A stretch of DNA of 64,000 nt from Kordiimonas marina (GTDB lineage: Bacteria; Pseudomonadota; Alphaproteobacteria; Sphingomonadales; Kordiimonadaceae): NCBI RefSeq assembly GCF_023006325.1, contig NZ_JAINDF010000008.1, positions 94,853-158,852 on the forward strand, written 5' to 3'. Position numbers and translations under genes: made by a program. Of the stretch, positions 18,270 to 25,741 are shown in pieces. Below the pieces are notes generated by a model. The model saw nothing but the letters and a program-made list of their open reading frames with translations. It ran no database searches and was not told the origin of the DNA. Numbering within the stretch: position 1 is the first letter of the stretch; each line of letters begins with the position of its first letter.

Positions 18270-18351
18270 CCCCGGTATCCATGCGAAGCTGGATGAAGGC
18301 CTTGGTGTAGCAGATAGGGTATGGACCCCGGGATCAAGTCCCGGGGTGACA
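18252..18351 (+). repeat. Compound palindromic repeat, sequence variant (copy 2)
   Basis: Outer ends TGTCA/TGACA enclose arms TACCGGGG-cttga-CCCCGGTA (18257-18277) and CCCCGGGA-tcaag-TCCCGGGG (18326-18346). TCCAT and ATGGA face inwards next to the arms. Its plan matches the elements at 15901 and 44972 but the arm sequences differ, so it is another subfamily. It overlaps the 3' end of the photolyase gene. Confidence 0.85.
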
Positions 18352-18361
18352 TAGGTGTGTT

Positions 18362-19492
18362 TCAGGCGACCGCGCCTGCGTCCCGGAGCAACTTGATCGC
18401 TTCGGCATCGAACCCAGCTTCAGCGAGAAGCGCATCTGTGTCAGCGCCGCCTGCCACAGGGCCGTGGCTGATTTCAGGCTCCGTGCGGGAGAATTTCGGC
18501 ATCGGCCCCGGTTGGGTCAGGCCGTCGACCTCGACAAAGCTGCCGCGCGCGACGTTATGCGGGTGTTTGTGGGCTTCCCAGAAGGGCAGGACGGGCGCGA
18601 AGCAGGCGTCTGAGCCGTCGAATATCGCGGTCCATTCGTCGCGGGTCTTGGTTTTGAAAAGCGTCGCCAGTTCTGCTTTCAACTCGCCCCAGTGCGCGGG
18701 GTTCATATGCTTGCCCATCCAGGAGGCATCCAGCCCGGCGCGGGTGATGAACTCCTGCATGAATTGCGGTTCGATGGCACCGAGGGAGACAAAGCCGCCG
18801 TCCTTGGTTTCATAGGTGCCGTAGAAATGCGCGCCGCCATCGAGGAAGTTGATGCCGCGGCCCGGCGCCCACTGGTGCGAGGCCATCAGCGAGTGGAAAA
18901 TGCTCATCAAGAGGCTCGCGCCCTCGACCATGCTGACGTCGATCACCTGGCCCTTGCCGGAGGTGCGGGCTTCGAGGATGCCGCAGACAAGCCCGAAGGC
19001 CAGCATTACGCCGCCGCCGCCATAGTCGCCCACGAGGTTGAGGGGCGGGGTCGGCACGCCGTTCGCGGGGCCCATGGCATGGAGGGCACCGGCGAGCGAG
19101 ATATAGTTGATGTCGTGCCCTGCGGTGTGGGCGAGCGGGCCGGTCTGGCCCCAGCCGGTCATGCGGCCGATCACCAGCTTGGGGTTGGCGGCCATCAGCA
19201 CATCGGGGCCGAGGCCGAGCTTCTCGATCACACCGGGGCGGAAGCCTTCAAAGAGGGCGTCGGCGCCTTCGACCAGCTTCAACAGCGCTTGGCGGCCTTC
19301 CTCGGACTTGAGGTTCAGGCGGATCGAGCGTTTGCCGCGCCGGTTGATATCCACCTTGAGGTCGGCGCCGCCACCGCCCATGCGGTCGATGGCGATCACC
19401 TCGGCGCCCATGTCCGCCAGCATCATGCCGCAGAAGGGACCGGGCCCCATGCCGACGAGTTCGATGATGCGTGTGCCTTTAAGCGGTCCCAT
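18362..19492 (-). CDS. CaiB/BaiF family CoA transferase, alpha-methylacyl-CoA racemase-like
   Basis: 376 residues from ATG 19492, preceded by GGGGGAGG; the open frame continues upstream without family similarity. The start reads MGPLKGTRIIELVGMGPGPF, typical of family III CoA transferases. GHDINY and GDYGGG are present with the His and Asp 30 residues apart, the spacing of the catalytic His126/Asp156 pair of mycobacterial alpha-methylacyl-CoA racemase. It therefore probably epimerises 2-methylacyl-CoA rather than transferring CoA. It is followed upstream on the same strand by an SDR dehydrogenase, suggesting a branched-chain acyl-CoA catabolic operon. Confidence 0.88.
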   Translation of the reverse strand: MGPLKGTRIIELVGMGPGPFCGMMLADMGAEVIAIDRMGGGGADLKVDINRRGKRSIRLNLKSEEGRQALLKLVEGADALFEGFRPGVIEKLGLGPDVLMAANPKLVIGRMTGWGQTGPLAHTAGHDINYISLAGALHAMGPANGVPTPPLNLVGDYGGGGVMLAFGLVCGILEARTSGKGQVIDVSMVEGASLLMSIFHSLMASHQWAPGRGINFLDGGAHFYGTYETKDGGFVSLGAIEPQFMQEFITRAGLDASWMGKHMNPAHWGELKAELATLFKTKTRDEWTAIFDGSDACFAPVLPFWEAHKHPHNVARGSFVEVDGLTQPGPMPKFSRTEPEISHGPVAGGADTDALLAEAGFDAEAIKLLRDAGAVA

Positions 19493-19523
19493 GGTGCGCC
19501 TCCCCCTTTTTGTTGGTCTCCGC

Positions 19524-20294
19524 TTACTTGGGCGCCATCCGGGCGGCGGCGTCCATGCGGATCGTCTCCCCATTGAGGTAGGCGTTTTCGACGATGTGAC
19601 CAGCAAGTTTCGCATATTCACCCGGCAGGCCGAGGCGTTTCGGGAACACGACCTGTTGGGTCAGGCTGTCAACCGCGGCGGGCGGCAGGCCATCAAACAG
19701 CGGGGTATGGATGAAGCCCGGGGCGATGGTCATGACGCGCACGCCTTCGCGGGCCAGTTCACGCGCGGCCGGCAGCGTGATCGCGGTGATGCCGCCTTTG
19801 GAGGCCGAGTAAGCCGTCTGGCCGATCTGGCCCTCAAAAGCCGCGACCGAAGCGGTGTTGATGATGACACCACGTTCCCCGTCAGCGTTCGGCTCGTTCT
19901 TGCCCATGGCTTCGGCGGCTTGCGCCAGTACGTTGAAGGTGCCCACGAGGTTGATGCCGATCACCTTCTTGAAATGGCCGATGCCGTTGTTGTTGCCTTC
20001 GCGGTCCAGCACCTTCATCGGCGTGGCGATCCCGGCGCAGTTGACGGCGATATGGAGGCCCCCGAAGGCTTCCTTGGCAGTGCGGATCGCGGCGGCGACA
20101 TCGTCTTCGTCGGTCACGTCAGCATGGACGTAGCGAACCTTCTCCCCCAATTCGGAGACGGCCTTGTTGCCGGCTTCGTCATTGAGGTCGAGGATGACGG
20201 CGTTCGCGCCTTTCGACAGGAAATATTCGACCGTCGCCCGGCCCATGCCCGATGCGCCGCCGGTCACGATTGCGGTTTTGCCTTGAAGTTCCAC
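19524..20294 (-). CDS. SDR-family 3-hydroxyacyl-CoA dehydrogenase (HSD10-like)
   Basis: 256 residues. The Rossmann motif TGGASGMG is at residues 11-18, NCAG at 85-88, and the catalytic Ser149/Tyr162/Lys166 set is visible (TAYSASKGG). The C-terminus, ENAYLNGETIRMDAAARM, resembles type-II 3-hydroxyacyl-CoA dehydrogenases (HSD17B10), which oxidise short-chain and 2-methyl-3-hydroxyacyl-CoA with NAD+. First gene of a two-gene unit with the AMACR-like gene 31 bp downstream, consistent with branched-chain acyl-CoA breakdown. Confidence 0.9.
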   Translation of the reverse strand: MELQGKTAIVTGGASGMGRATVEYFLSKGANAVILDLNDEAGNKAVSELGEKVRYVHADVTDEDDVAAAIRTAKEAFGGLHIAVNCAGIATPMKVLDREGNNNGIGHFKKVIGINLVGTFNVLAQAAEAMGKNEPNADGERGVIINTASVAAFEGQIGQTAYSASKGGITAITLPAARELAREGVRVMTIAPGFIHTPLFDGLPPAAVDSLTQQVVFPKRLGLPGEYAKLAGHIVENAYLNGETIRMDAAARMAPK

Positions 20295-20354
20295 GGATAC
20301 TCTCCCTTGAGGCTAAATTGTTGCGGCGCAGCATAAGGGAGAGGCGGGGAGGGA

Positions 20355-20864
20355 TCAAGCGCTGGTTGCGAACAGCCTGATGGGGTCTGCGTCCTCGGTC
20401 ATCCGTACCATGCCTTCGTCCCTGAGGCCGAGTTTTTCGAGGAGCGAGACGGAGGCCGCGTTGGCGGGTGAGACAATAGCAAGGATGCGGCTGAGGCCCC
20501 GGTCTTCCTGCGCCCAGGCGAGCACCGCGGCGGCGCTTTCATAGCCGTAGCCCTTGCGCATATGTTCGGGCAGGAAGGCGAAGCCGATGTCCGGCGCGTC
20601 GAGCGTCGGGCGGCTCACCAGCCCACAGACGCCGACCGGGGTGCCGTCCGTCTTGTCCTCGACCACATAAAGCCCGAAGCCGTTGTCGCGGTAGCTGCCG
20701 ATCATGTTTTTTTCGATGTGGGCGACAGCATCCTCAAGGCTGTGGATGCCACGGTCACCGATATGCTCGAGAAAGCCGGGGCTGTTATAGAGCGCGAACA
20801 TGAAGGGGGCATCGTCGGGCACGCTTTCGCGCAGGCGCAGGCGCTCGGTTTCCAGGATGGTCAT
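20355..20864 (-). CDS. GNAT-family N-acetyltransferase (RimJ/RimL type)
   Basis: 169 residues. It opens ILETERLRLRESVPDDAPFMFALYNSPGF, the usual start of the RimJ/RimL group. Motif A for acetyl-CoA is recognisable around FLPEHMRKGYGYESAAAVL, and the C-terminal NAASVSLLEKLGL is characteristic. Substrate is unknown; members acetylate ribosomal protein N-termini or small amines. Same strand as the SDR gene and 60 bp upstream of it, so it may be cotranscribed. Confidence 0.88.
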   Translation of the reverse strand: MTILETERLRLRESVPDDAPFMFALYNSPGFLEHIGDRGIHSLEDAVAHIEKNMIGSYRDNGFGLYVVEDKTDGTPVGVCGLVSRPTLDAPDIGFAFLPEHMRKGYGYESAAAVLAWAQEDRGLSRILAIVSPANAASVSLLEKLGLRDEGMVRMTEDADPIRLFATSA

Positions 20865-21084
20865 ACAGGGTCCTCATGAGACGGATATTAGGTGGCTGAG
20901 CCTAGCAGGCGCGCGCGGGCACGGGAAGGGCTGGACGCGCGTCCAAATCCCTTTATTGTTCCGATCATGGAATTGTGAAGGGGCGATGCGGCGTGCCGGG
21001 CTTGGCAGGCGGCGGGAAAGCCCCAATATCCTCTATCAAGGGGAGCGACAGGTGGGCCCATGAAGGCCCCCACGAGAGGCTTGT

Positions 21085-22434
21085 ATGAATTTCGATTATG
21101 ATCTGTTTGTCATTGGCGCGGGCTCCGGCGGGGTGCGCGCGAGCCGCATTGCCTCGGGCTTCGGCGCCAAGGTTGCGGTGGCCGAGGAATATAAGGTCGG
21201 CGGCACCTGTGTGATCCGCGGCTGTGTGCCCAAGAAGCTGCTTGTCTATGCATCGCACTTTGCGGAAGACTTCGAAGCCGCCAAGGGTTTCGGCTGGTCC
21301 GTGGGTGAGACCAACTTTGACTGGGAAACGCTGATCGACGCCAAGAACAAAGAGATCGAGCGCCTGAACGGTCTTTATATCCAGACGCTGTCGAATGCGG
21401 GGGTTGAGATTATCAACGGCCGCGCGGTCGTCACCGGCCCTAACAGCGTGCGCGTGGGCGAGCGCGAGATCACGGCCAAATATATCCTCGTCGCCACCGG
21501 CGGCTGGCCGGACATGCCGCATATCCCCGGCATCGAACACGCGATGACGTCGAATGAAGCGCTTGAGATGCGAAGCTTGCCCGACCATGTCGTGGTCGTG
21601 GGCGGCGGGTATATCGCGGTCGAATTCGCGGGCATCTTCAGGGGGCTCGGTGCCAAGGTCACCCAGCTTTACCGGGGCGAGCAGATCCTGCGCGGCTTCG
21701 ATGATGACCTGCGCCATAGGCTCGCCGATGAGATGCGCAAAAAAGGCATCAACCTCATGACCGAAGTCAATGTTGAGAAGATTGAGAAGACCGATACCGG
21801 TGTTCGCCTCACGCTGACGGACGATAGCGTTCTGGAAGCCGGGGCCGTGTTCTACGCGACCGGCCGCAAGCCGAAAACCGCAGGGCTCGGCCTTGAGGAG
21901 GCAGGTGTTGCGCTTGATGAGAAGGGTGCCGTGATGGTGGATGCCTACGGGAAAACGTCGGTCGACAGCATTTATGCTGTGGGTGACGTGACCGACCGTA
22001 TCCAGCTCACGCCCGTCGCCATCAAGGAAGGTCATGCATTCGCGCTGACGCTGTTCGGTAATGCGCCGACCTCGCCCGAACATGACGCGGTGCCGTCCGC
22101 CGTCTTCTCCCAGCCGCCGATCGGCACCGTGGGGATGACGGAATCGGAAGCCCGCGCCCGTGTGGGGGATGTCTCGGTCTTCGTGTCGGATTTCCGGCCG
22201 ATGAAGCATACGCTGGGCGGCTCGTCCGAGCGGGCTTTCACCAAGCTCATTGTCGACAAAAAGACCGACAAGGTGCTGGGCGCCCATATGATCGGCGCCG
22301 ATGCGGCGGAGATCATCCAGGGCGTCGGGATCGCGGTCAAAGCGGGGCTCACGAAGGCGCAGTTTGACGCGACCGTGGCGGTGCATCCGTCAAGCGCGGA
22401 GGAATTTGTCCTGATGCGGACACCCAGGAGTTAG
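21085..22434 (+). CDS. gor: Glutathione-disulfide reductase
   Basis: 449 residues. It reduces oxidised glutathione with NADPH. The FAD motif GAGSGGVRASR is at 11-21, the redox disulfide in GGTCVIRGCVPKK (Cys42/Cys47), a second Rossmann motif GGGYIAVEFAGI and FAD contact YAVGDVTDR. The C-terminal catalytic His lies in HPSSAEEF. These features separate it from lipoamide dehydrogenase (GGTCLNxGC). Preceded by a GGGGAGCGACAGG stretch; it stands alone before korAB. Confidence 0.94.
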   Translation: MNFDYDLFVIGAGSGGVRASRIASGFGAKVAVAEEYKVGGTCVIRGCVPKKLLVYASHFAEDFEAAKGFGWSVGETNFDWETLIDAKNKEIERLNGLYIQTLSNAGVEIINGRAVVTGPNSVRVGEREITAKYILVATGGWPDMPHIPGIEHAMTSNEALEMRSLPDHVVVVGGGYIAVEFAGIFRGLGAKVTQLYRGEQILRGFDDDLRHRLADEMRKKGINLMTEVNVEKIEKTDTGVRLTLTDDSVLEAGAVFYATGRKPKTAGLGLEEAGVALDEKGAVMVDAYGKTSVDSIYAVGDVTDRIQLTPVAIKEGHAFALTLFGNAPTSPEHDAVPSAVFSQPPIGTVGMTESEARARVGDVSVFVSDFRPMKHTLGGSSERAFTKLIVDKKTDKVLGAHMIGADAAEIIQGVGIAVKAGLTKAQFDATVAVHPSSAEEFVLMRTPRS

Positions 22435-22545
22435 GCAGAGGCTGAGCAAAGGCTGAGAAAAGCTTGTTCTTGAATGGTGGAGCATAGAGGGGCACAGTTA
22501 TAGCCAAGGCAGGGGGACTGCCAGGAAGGCGAGGGAAGGAAGGCC

Positions 22546-24396
22546 ATGGTTTCTGAAGTTCAGGTGTTGGAATCCGCCGTTGTCCGCTTTGCGGGCGACA
22601 GTGGCGATGGGATGCAGCTGACAGGCAGCCAGTTCACCAACTCGACCGCGCTGTCGGGGAACGACCTGGCGACATTCCCGGATTTTCCCGCCGAGATCAG
22701 GGCGCCTGCGGGCACCACCTTCGGCGTTTCCGCCTTCCAGATCAATTTCGGCGCCCGCGCGATCAAGACCGTGGGGGACCGGCCCGATGTCCTTGTCGCC
22801 ATGAACCCGGCGGCCCTCAAGGTCAACCTTGCCAACCTGCGCCCCGGCGGGCTTCTGGTGGTGGATACCGGCGCCTTCACACCCCGGAACCTCCAGAAGG
22901 CGGGTTACGAGGAAAACCCCATCGGCACCGATGCGCTGCATGACTTTCAGCTCATCGAACTCGATATGTCGAAAATGACGCTGGAGGCGGTGAAGGAATT
23001 CGGCCTCGGCACCAAGGATGCGCTCCGCTGCAAGAATATGTGGACGCTGGGGCTGATGCTGTGGATGTTCAGCCGCAAGCGCGAGCCGGTGATCGATTGG
23101 CTCAAGGACAAGTTCAAGAAAGCGCCGGAGCTGGCGGACGCCAACATCGCGGCCCTTAACGCGGGCCATGCCTTCGGGGAAACCGCTGAGCTTTCCGCCA
23201 CCTTCAAACGCTACCAGATCGGCGCCACCCACACCGACCCCGGCACCTACCGCACGGTGACCGGCAGCCAGGCACTTTCGTGGGGCATCGCGGCAGGCGG
23301 TGAGCTGGCGGGGCTTGAGATCGTGCTCGGCTCCTACCCGATCACCCCGGCCTCCCCGATCCTGCACGCGCTTTCGGGCATGAAGGACCTCGGCGTCGTC
23401 ACCTTCCAGGCGGAAGATGAAATCGCCGCCGTCTGCGCCGCCATCGGCGCGTCCTACGGTGGCGCGCTGGGGGTGACCAGCTCATCCGGCCCCGGCATTG
23501 CCTTGAAGACCGAAGCTATCGGCCTCGCCATTTCGACCGAACTGCCGGTGGTGGTGATCAACAGCCAGCGCGGCGGCCCGTCGACCGGCCTGCCGACCAA
23601 GACCGAACAGTCGGACCTTTATCAGGCCATCTACGGCCGCAACGGTGACGCCCCGATGCCGGTAATCGCGACGCGTAGCCCGGGCGACTGTTTCGAGGTC
23701 GCGATCGAGGCCTGCCGTTTGGCTGTTAAATATATGACGCCGGTGATGCTGATGACCGACGGTTTCATCGCCAACGCCGCCGAGCCGTGGAAGCTGCCGG
23801 ACCTGGATGCGCTAGACCCCTTCCCGGTCACCTTCGCGACCGCGCCAGCGGATGGCAGTGACTTCAATCCCTCGAAGCGCGACCCGAAAACCCTCGCACG
23901 GAACTGGGCCAAACCGGGCCAGCCGGGCTGCGAACACCGGATCGGCGGCATCGAGAAAAGCTATGACACCGGCGACATCAGCTATGACCCGGCCAACCAC
24001 CAGAAGATGACCGACACGCGCATGAACAAGGTGGCGGGCATCGCGGATGATATTCCGCTCCAGACTGTCGACCAGGGTGATGACAAAGGCACGCTGGCCA
24101 TCGTCGGCTGGGGCTCCACCTATGGCCCGATCTCCGAGGCGGTTAAATGCGCGCGGGCTGAGGGCATCAGCGTGTCGCACGTTCACCTGCGCTACCTGAA
24201 CCCGTTCCCGCGGAACCTGGGGGACCTGCTTTCGGGCTTCTCCAAGGTCTTGGTGCCGGAAATGAACGCCGGTCAGCTCAAAACCGTGATCCGCGACAAG
24301 TTTCTCATCGACGCCAAGCCGCTTAACAAAGTCTCCGGCCAGCCGTTCAAGATCCAGGAAATCCTGGACGCGATCCGCGCCGAAGCGGCCAACTGA
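22546..24396 (+). CDS. korA: 2-oxoacid:ferredoxin oxidoreductase, fused gamma-alpha subunit
   Basis: 616 residues. The N-terminal 190 residues are the gamma domain (VRFAGDSGDGMQLTGSQFT). The rest is the alpha part, with GSYPITPASPILHALS, EDEIAAVCAAIGASYGGA and SSSGPGIALKTEAIGLA, typical of the KorA fusion. With KorB it should decarboxylate 2-oxoglutarate to succinyl-CoA and reduce ferredoxin. RBS AAGGAAGG precedes the ATG. Only 11 bp separate it from korB. Substrate assignment follows family convention; pyruvate or branched oxoacids are not excluded. Confidence 0.93.
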   Translation: MVSEVQVLESAVVRFAGDSGDGMQLTGSQFTNSTALSGNDLATFPDFPAEIRAPAGTTFGVSAFQINFGARAIKTVGDRPDVLVAMNPAALKVNLANLRPGGLLVVDTGAFTPRNLQKAGYEENPIGTDALHDFQLIELDMSKMTLEAVKEFGLGTKDALRCKNMWTLGLMLWMFSRKREPVIDWLKDKFKKAPELADANIAALNAGHAFGETAELSATFKRYQIGATHTDPGTYRTVTGSQALSWGIAAGGELAGLEIVLGSYPITPASPILHALSGMKDLGVVTFQAEDEIAAVCAAIGASYGGALGVTSSSGPGIALKTEAIGLAISTELPVVVINSQRGGPSTGLPTKTEQSDLYQAIYGRNGDAPMPVIATRSPGDCFEVAIEACRLAVKYMTPVMLMTDGFIANAAEPWKLPDLDALDPFPVTFATAPADGSDFNPSKRDPKTLARNWAKPGQPGCEHRIGGIEKSYDTGDISYDPANHQKMTDTRMNKVAGIADDIPLQTVDQGDDKGTLAIVGWGSTYGPISEAVKCARAEGISVSHVHLRYLNPFPRNLGDLLSGFSKVLVPEMNAGQLKTVIRDKFLIDAKPLNKVSGQPFKIQEILDAIRAEAAN

Positions 24397-24407
24397 GGGA
24401 GGGTGCC

Positions 24408-25433
24408 ATGAACGACCAAAGCGCACCGATGCAAGCTCTGACGCTCAAGGATTTCACCAGCGACCAGGAAGTCCGATGGTGCCCGGGCTGTGGTGACTAT
24501 GCCATTTTGAAATGCATGCAGCGCACGCTGCCCGAACTGGGTGTGAGCCGGGAAAATACCGTGTTCATCTCCGGCATCGGCTGCTCCAGCCGCTTCCCCT
24601 ACTATATGAACACCTACGGCTTCCATACCATCCACGGACGCGCGCCCGCGATTGCAACCGGCCTCAAGCTCGCGAACCCGGAGCTGGATGTTTGGGTCAT
24701 CACCGGCGATGGCGACGGCTTGTCGATTGGCGGCAACCATCTGATGCATGTGCTGAGGCGCGATGTGGACCTCAACATCCTCTTGTTCAACAACAAGATT
24801 TACGGCCTGACCAAGGGCCAGTATTCGCCGACCTCCGATGTAGGCACGCGCTCGCCATCGACGCCGCAGGGGTCGGTCGATCCGGCCCTCAATCCGCTGT
24901 CGTTCGCGCTCGGCTCAGGGGCGCGCTTTATCGCGCGTACAGTGGATACCGCACAGAAGCACATGCCGATTGTGTTCGAACGCGCCCACGCCTTCAAGGG
25001 CGCGGCGCTCATCGAAATCCTGCAGAACTGCATCGTCTATAACGACGCTGTGTGGGAAAATATCACCGACAAGAAGACCGCGGCGGACCATCAGCTGCTG
25101 CTCGAACACGGCAAGAAGATGCTGTTCGGCCCGGACGGCAACAAGGGCATCCGCTTCAACCCCGATACCATCGCGCTTGAGGTGGTGACGGTGGGTGAGG
25201 GCGGCATCACCGAAGACGATGTGCTGACCCATGATGAGACCAACCACCAGCTGGCGCGCATGTTGGTGGAACTGGGCGCCCACCCGGGCGAACCCATGGC
25301 GATGGGCGTCATCTATGCCGATCAGGCCGACCATAGCTATACCGATGCCGTGCTCGCGCAGGTGAATGCCCAGAAAGGCCGCCGCAGCCTCAAGGACATG
25401 ATGTACGCCGGCCAGACCTGGGAAGTGAAGTAG
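24408..25433 (+). CDS. korB: 2-oxoacid:ferredoxin oxidoreductase, beta subunit
   Basis: 341 residues. It binds thiamine diphosphate and an iron-sulfur cluster. WCPGCGDY (Cys25 and Cys28) opens the protein, GIGCSSRFPYYMNTYGFH supplies another cluster Cys, and GDGDGLSIGGNHLMH is the Mg/ThDP motif. Short KorB form without an added ferredoxin domain. Operon with korA. A KOR enzyme beside glutathione reductase fits aerobic alphaproteobacteria that keep this complex in the TCA cycle. Confidence 0.94.
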   Translation: MNDQSAPMQALTLKDFTSDQEVRWCPGCGDYAILKCMQRTLPELGVSRENTVFISGIGCSSRFPYYMNTYGFHTIHGRAPAIATGLKLANPELDVWVITGDGDGLSIGGNHLMHVLRRDVDLNILLFNNKIYGLTKGQYSPTSDVGTRSPSTPQGSVDPALNPLSFALGSGARFIARTVDTAQKHMPIVFERAHAFKGAALIEILQNCIVYNDAVWENITDKKTAADHQLLLEHGKKMLFGPDGNKGIRFNPDTIALEVVTVGEGGITEDDVLTHDETNHQLARMLVELGAHPGEPMAMGVIYADQADHSYTDAVLAQVNAQKGRRSLKDMMYAGQTWEVK

Positions 25434-25442
25434 GCGGATTCT

Positions 25443-25688
25443 GTGAAGAGATATGGTCTGTTTCGGATTGGGGTGGGCTTGCTCGCACTATCGCTTTTGC
25501 TCAGCTTTACTCCGATACACTGGATGCTGCAAAAGGCGATAGTCGGAAGCGTGCCTGACGAATATTACCCAGAGTATCTTTGGATGTTCTTCGGTATACC
25601 AGCCTCGCTTATAATAACCTTCCTTGGGGCGCTGTGGGCTTGGTTCTATGGGCGAAGGCAGACGGCGTCGACGGGCGCTGAGGAATAA
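25443..25688 (+). CDS. Small two-helix membrane protein of unknown function
   Basis: 81 residues from a GTG start nine bases after korB. Two hydrophobic helices are evident, at about 9-25 and 47-68, followed by a short charged tail (YGRRQTA). No family recognised. AT content is higher than in korB. The immediate spacing suggests cotranscription with korAB, and a strong terminator follows, which supports it being the last gene of the unit. Confidence 0.6.
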   Translation: MKRYGLFRIGVGLLALSLLLSFTPIHWMLQKAIVGSVPDEYYPEYLWMFFGIPASLIITFLGALWAWFYGRRQTASTGAEE

Positions 25689-25689
25689 G

Positions 25690-25715
25690 AAAAGGGGCCG
25701 CGAAGGCCCCTTTTT
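25690..25715 (+). terminator. Rho-independent terminator after korAB unit (bidirectional)
   Basis: AAAGGGGCC (25691-25699) pairs with GGCCCCTTT across a GCGAA loop and is followed by TTTTT. The A run on the left lets it work for the leftward TonB-receptor transcript as well, whose stop is at 25742. Confidence 0.88.
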
Positions 25716-25741
25716 CGTGTCTGATCTGTGCCGCTTCCGGC

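Noticed and set aside
18142..18354. Short frame reading PGLDPGIHAKLD through the palindromic repeat
   Set aside because: This is the usual chance translation of the palindromic element, not a gene.
22435..22470. Two copies of AGGCTGAG before korA
   Set aside because: A short tandem of two imperfect units; too little to support a regulatory or repeat feature.
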